Assembly (NCBI GenBank): GCA_036510675.1
Contig: DATCDN010000124.1
Coordinates: 1 to 64,000 of the forward strand
DNA from: JAATGI01 sp036510675
GTDB taxonomy: Bacteria; Pseudomonadota; Alphaproteobacteria; ATCC43930; CGMCC-115725
Length of the DNA stretch: 64,000 bases
Direction of reading: 5' to 3'
The position numbers and the translations under genes were made by a program. Of the stretch, positions 62,155 to 64,000 are shown in pieces; positions within the stretch are counted from its first letter, which is position 1; every line of letters begins with the position of its first letter. Below the pieces are notes generated by a model that was not told the origin of the DNA, did not search any database, and was given only the letters and a program-made list of their open reading frames with translations.

Positions 62155-62160
62155 AGAGGG

Positions 62161-63012
62161 CTATTCCGCCGCCAGCGGCCGCGCGCCCGCCAGCGCGAAC
62201 AGCCGGTCGTGCGACAATGAGGGCACGGCGCGGCGCGCCTCCGCGATCTTGGCGACGTCGATCGACGCGGTGATAAAGCCCGGCCCATCCTCGGCCTCGG
62301 CCAGGATTTCGCCCCACGGCGCGACGATCAGCGAATGGCCGAAGGTCTTGCGGCCGCTTTCATGCGTGCCGCTTTGCGCCGGCGCGAAGACGAAACAGAA
62401 ATTCTCGATCGCCCGCGCCCGCATCAGTACATGCCAATGCGCGCGGCCAGTCGGCACGGTGAAGGCCGACGGAATGCTGAGGAACGACGCGCCGCCAAGC
62501 GCCAGCGCGCGATAGAGATCGGGAAAGCGCAAATCATAGCAGATCGTCATGCCGAGCCGGCCCCAGGGCAGCTCGGCCAGCACCGCCGTCTCGCCCGGGC
62601 GATAGGATTTCGATTCCCGATAGCTCTCGCCGGTTTCGAGATCGACATCGAACATGTGAATCTTGTCGTAGCGCGCCGCGATACCGCCATCGGGCGCGAT
62701 CAGGAACGAGCGATTGGCAAGCCGCGGCTCATCGCTCAGCTTGACGATCGCCGAGCCCAGCAGAAACCACGCGCCGGTATCCCGCGCAATGTCGCGGCAG
62801 GCGGCGAGCATCGCGTGTTCCGCCTCGGGCCGCGCCTTATCGAAGACCGCGTCGCGCCGCGGCTCCATCATGTCGGTCACTTCGGGCGTCATGATCAGAT
62901 CGGCGCCGCGATCGCGCGCGCGGCGCGCCAGATCGCGCACCGAAGCGATGTTCGGCGCGACCTCCCGCGCCGAAGTCAGTTGCAGGCAGGCGGCGGTAAA
63001 GGCCGCGCCCAT
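62161..63012 (-). CDS. Nitrilase-superfamily amidase (deaminated-glutathione amidase-like)
   Basis: The 283-residue enzyme has the catalytic triad of the superfamily: Glu in LIMTPEVTDM, Lys in ARYDKIHMFDVDL and Cys in TICYDLRFPDLYRAL. The pattern fits Nit1/Nit2 amidases, which hydrolyse deaminated glutathione or omega-amides. ATG 63012 overlaps the glutaredoxin stop (TGATG), so the two are co-translated, and the pairing with a glutathione-using protein supports the deaminated-glutathione role. Confidence 0.88.
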   Translation of the reverse strand: MGAAFTAACLQLTSAREVAPNIASVRDLARRARDRGADLIMTPEVTDMMEPRRDAVFDKARPEAEHAMLAACRDIARDTGAWFLLGSAIVKLSDEPRLANRSFLIAPDGGIAARYDKIHMFDVDLETGESYRESKSYRPGETAVLAELPWGRLGMTICYDLRFPDLYRALALGGASFLSIPSAFTVPTGRAHWHVLMRARAIENFCFVFAPAQSGTHESGRKTFGHSLIVAPWGEILAEAEDGPGFITASIDVAKIAEARRAVPSLSHDRLFALAGARPLAAE

Positions 63013-63272
63013 CAGGCAAGGCCGAGCTTGGCGTCGAGCGCGCCGCTGCGATCGAGCGCGGCGAGATCGTCCGAGCCGCCGATATGCTCGCCGTCGATGA
63101 AGATCTGCGGCACCGTCATCCCGCCGCCGGAGCGCGCGATCATCTCGGCGCGCTTGGCGCTGTCGGCATCGACATCGATGTCGGTGAATTCGACGCCCTT
63201 CCTGCCGAGCAGGGCGCGGGCGCGGGCGCAATAGCCGCACCATTGGGTGGTATAGATCTCGATCTTGGCCAT
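63012..63272 (-). CDS. grxC: Glutaredoxin 3
   Basis: An 86-residue thioredoxin-fold protein with the redox motif WCGYC (residues 11-15), TVPQIFIDGEHIGGSDDL for glutathione binding, and the start KIEIYTTQWCGYC. It reduces disulfides with glutathione in the cytoplasm. The next gene starts within its stop codon. A perfect inverted repeat lies in the gap upstream (63351-63399). Confidence 0.95.
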   Translation of the reverse strand: MAKIEIYTTQWCGYCARARALLGRKGVEFTDIDVDADSAKRAEMIARSGGGMTVPQIFIDGEHIGGSDDLAALDRSGALDAKLGLA

Positions 63273-63350
63273 CTACCGTTCCTCGTTGGGACGGCTGAAT
63301 ATAGGACGAATTCGGTCGATTTGGAATTGCGCGGCTTTGGAATGGCCGCC

Positions 63351-63399
63351 GTGCGTCCTTCGAGACGCGGCCCCGCGGGCCGCGTCTCGAAGGACGCAC
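63351..63399. repeat. Long perfect inverted repeat
   Basis: Arms of 23 bp, beginning GTGCGTCCTTCGAGACGCGG, pair perfectly around a three-base loop. A related CGTCTCGAAGGACG core occurs inside the element at 54562-54775. It lies 18 bases past the end of the EAL-domain gene and could terminate its transcript. Confidence 0.65.
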
Positions 63400-63417
63400 G
63401 AAAGTAGTGCGGCGTTC

Positions 63418-64000
63418 CTATTTATCCCACGGCGCCTCGATGGAGGGCCTGGCGAAATAATAGCCCTGCAACAGGCGCACGCCCTCGCGGCGCAGGATCG
63501 CGGCTTCGCGTTCGTTTTCCACACCCTCGGCGACGGTGGTGAAGCCCAGCCCATGCGCGAGTCCGACGAGGTGGCGCAGAAACACCTGGTTCTCGACCTT
63601 GTCGGCGAGGTCATGAACGAACGAGCCGTCGATCTTCACGGTGTCGACCGCCAGCATTTGCAGATGGCGCAGCGAGGTGAAGCCGACGCCGAAATCGTCG
63701 ATCGCAACGCGGCAGCCGAGCGCGCGCAGCGCCTCGACGAAGCGCGCGCATTCTTCGATGTCGCCCATCGCGGCGGTCTCGGTGATCTCCACGACAAGCT
63801 GGCGCGCGACATCGGGCCGGTCGCGCAGCAGGCGCGTCGCGGCGCGCAGCCAGCTGCGGTCGGTCGCCGTCACGCCGGAAATGTTGAGCCCGAGGCAATA
63901 ACCGGGATTGTCGGCGGCTTCTTTCACCGCGCGCTCCAGCACATAGCGATCGATGATGCGCACGAAGCCGAGCCGCTCGATCACCGGAATGAAATGGGCG
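63418..64000 (-). CDS. EAL-domain cyclic-di-GMP phosphodiesterase, 5' end beyond window
   Basis: The gene is cut by the window edge; about 193 C-terminal residues are visible. They contain the EAL-domain landmarks AHFIPVIERLGF, LVVEITETAAMGD, AIDDFGVGFTSLRHLQML, VKIDGSFVHDL, AEGVENEREA and LLQGYYFARPS, with the metal-binding DD and the catalytic Lys and Glu present, so the domain is likely active in hydrolysing cyclic di-GMP. The E-A-L residues themselves and any upstream GGDEF or sensor domain lie outside the window. Confidence 0.92.
   Translation of the reverse strand, partial: AHFIPVIERLGFVRIIDRYVLERAVKEAADNPGYCLGLNISGVTATDRSWLRAATRLLRDRPDVARQLVVEITETAAMGDIEECARFVEALRALGCRVAIDDFGVGFTSLRHLQMLAVDTVKIDGSFVHDLADKVENQVFLRHLVGLAHGLGFTTVAEGVENEREAAILRREGVRLLQGYYFARPSIEAPWDK

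Overview
The window is a high-G+C chromosomal segment, most likely from an alphaproteobacterium. Supporting signs are the many small palindromic intergenic repeats, one GAAC-N7-GAAC motif of the alphaproteobacterial LexA type, and gene families typical of Rhizobiales and Rhodospirillales (DUF1178, DUF559, a CoxE/MoxR pair, LivM-LivG fusions). I cannot fix the order or genus from sequence reading alone. No phage, insertion sequence, rRNA or CRISPR array is visible. No gap between genes exceeds about 300 bases.

Layout. 1-6.2 kb: a small catabolic group (VOC enzyme, PrpF/GalD-type tautomerase, DUF1932 dehydrogenase) followed by a secreted M16 peptidase. 6.2-13.4 kb: housekeeping genes (YghU-type glutathione enzyme, dienelactone-hydrolase family, thrS, infC, L,D-transpeptidase, mnmE, tRNA-Thr), plus a DUF559 nuclease gene held between two copies of a ~140-bp repeat. 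13.4-42.3 kb: a large aromatic-catabolism island. 42.3-53.8 kb: mixed genes including two toxin-antitoxin loci, a MoxR/VWA pair, tatA, xth and acs. 53.8-57.7 kb: a second branched-chain-type transporter (livFGMH) with two inverted-repeat elements inserted between its genes. 57.7-64 kb: Nudix, Phd/PIN toxin-antitoxin, pgk, DUF1178, methyltransferase, GlcG/HbpS-like protein, nitrilase-type amidase with glutaredoxin, and the start of an EAL-domain gene cut by the window edge.

The aromatic island is the most interesting part. It holds a Rieske oxygenase, a type I extradiol dioxygenase, a LigB/MhpB-type extradiol dioxygenase, an MhpD-like hydratase, an MhpC-like C-C hydrolase, two divergent HpaB-family monooxygenases, two further FAD monooxygenases (one MhpA-like), an amidohydrolase, a luciferase-like monooxygenase and a Pht5-like protein. 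It also carries three periplasmic solute-binding proteins and one LivH / fused LivM-LivG / LivF transporter. Four regulators (TetR, GntR, two IclR) are interspersed. A palindrome, ACATGCTAGCATGT or a one-base variant, occurs upstream of three transcription units, one being the GntR gene, so a GntR regulon can be read directly from the sequence. The pathway looks like uptake, hydroxylation to a catechol, meta cleavage, hydrolysis and hydration. The aldolase and aldehyde dehydrogenase that would finish it, and the flavin reductase the HpaB proteins need, are not in the window. The substrate is unknown.

Starts were moved downstream of the longest open frame wherever a ribosome binding site, signal peptide or domain boundary argued for it. 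Non-ATG starts are proposed for the DUF559 gene, infC, the Rieske oxygenase, the first binding protein, livH and the second IclR gene.
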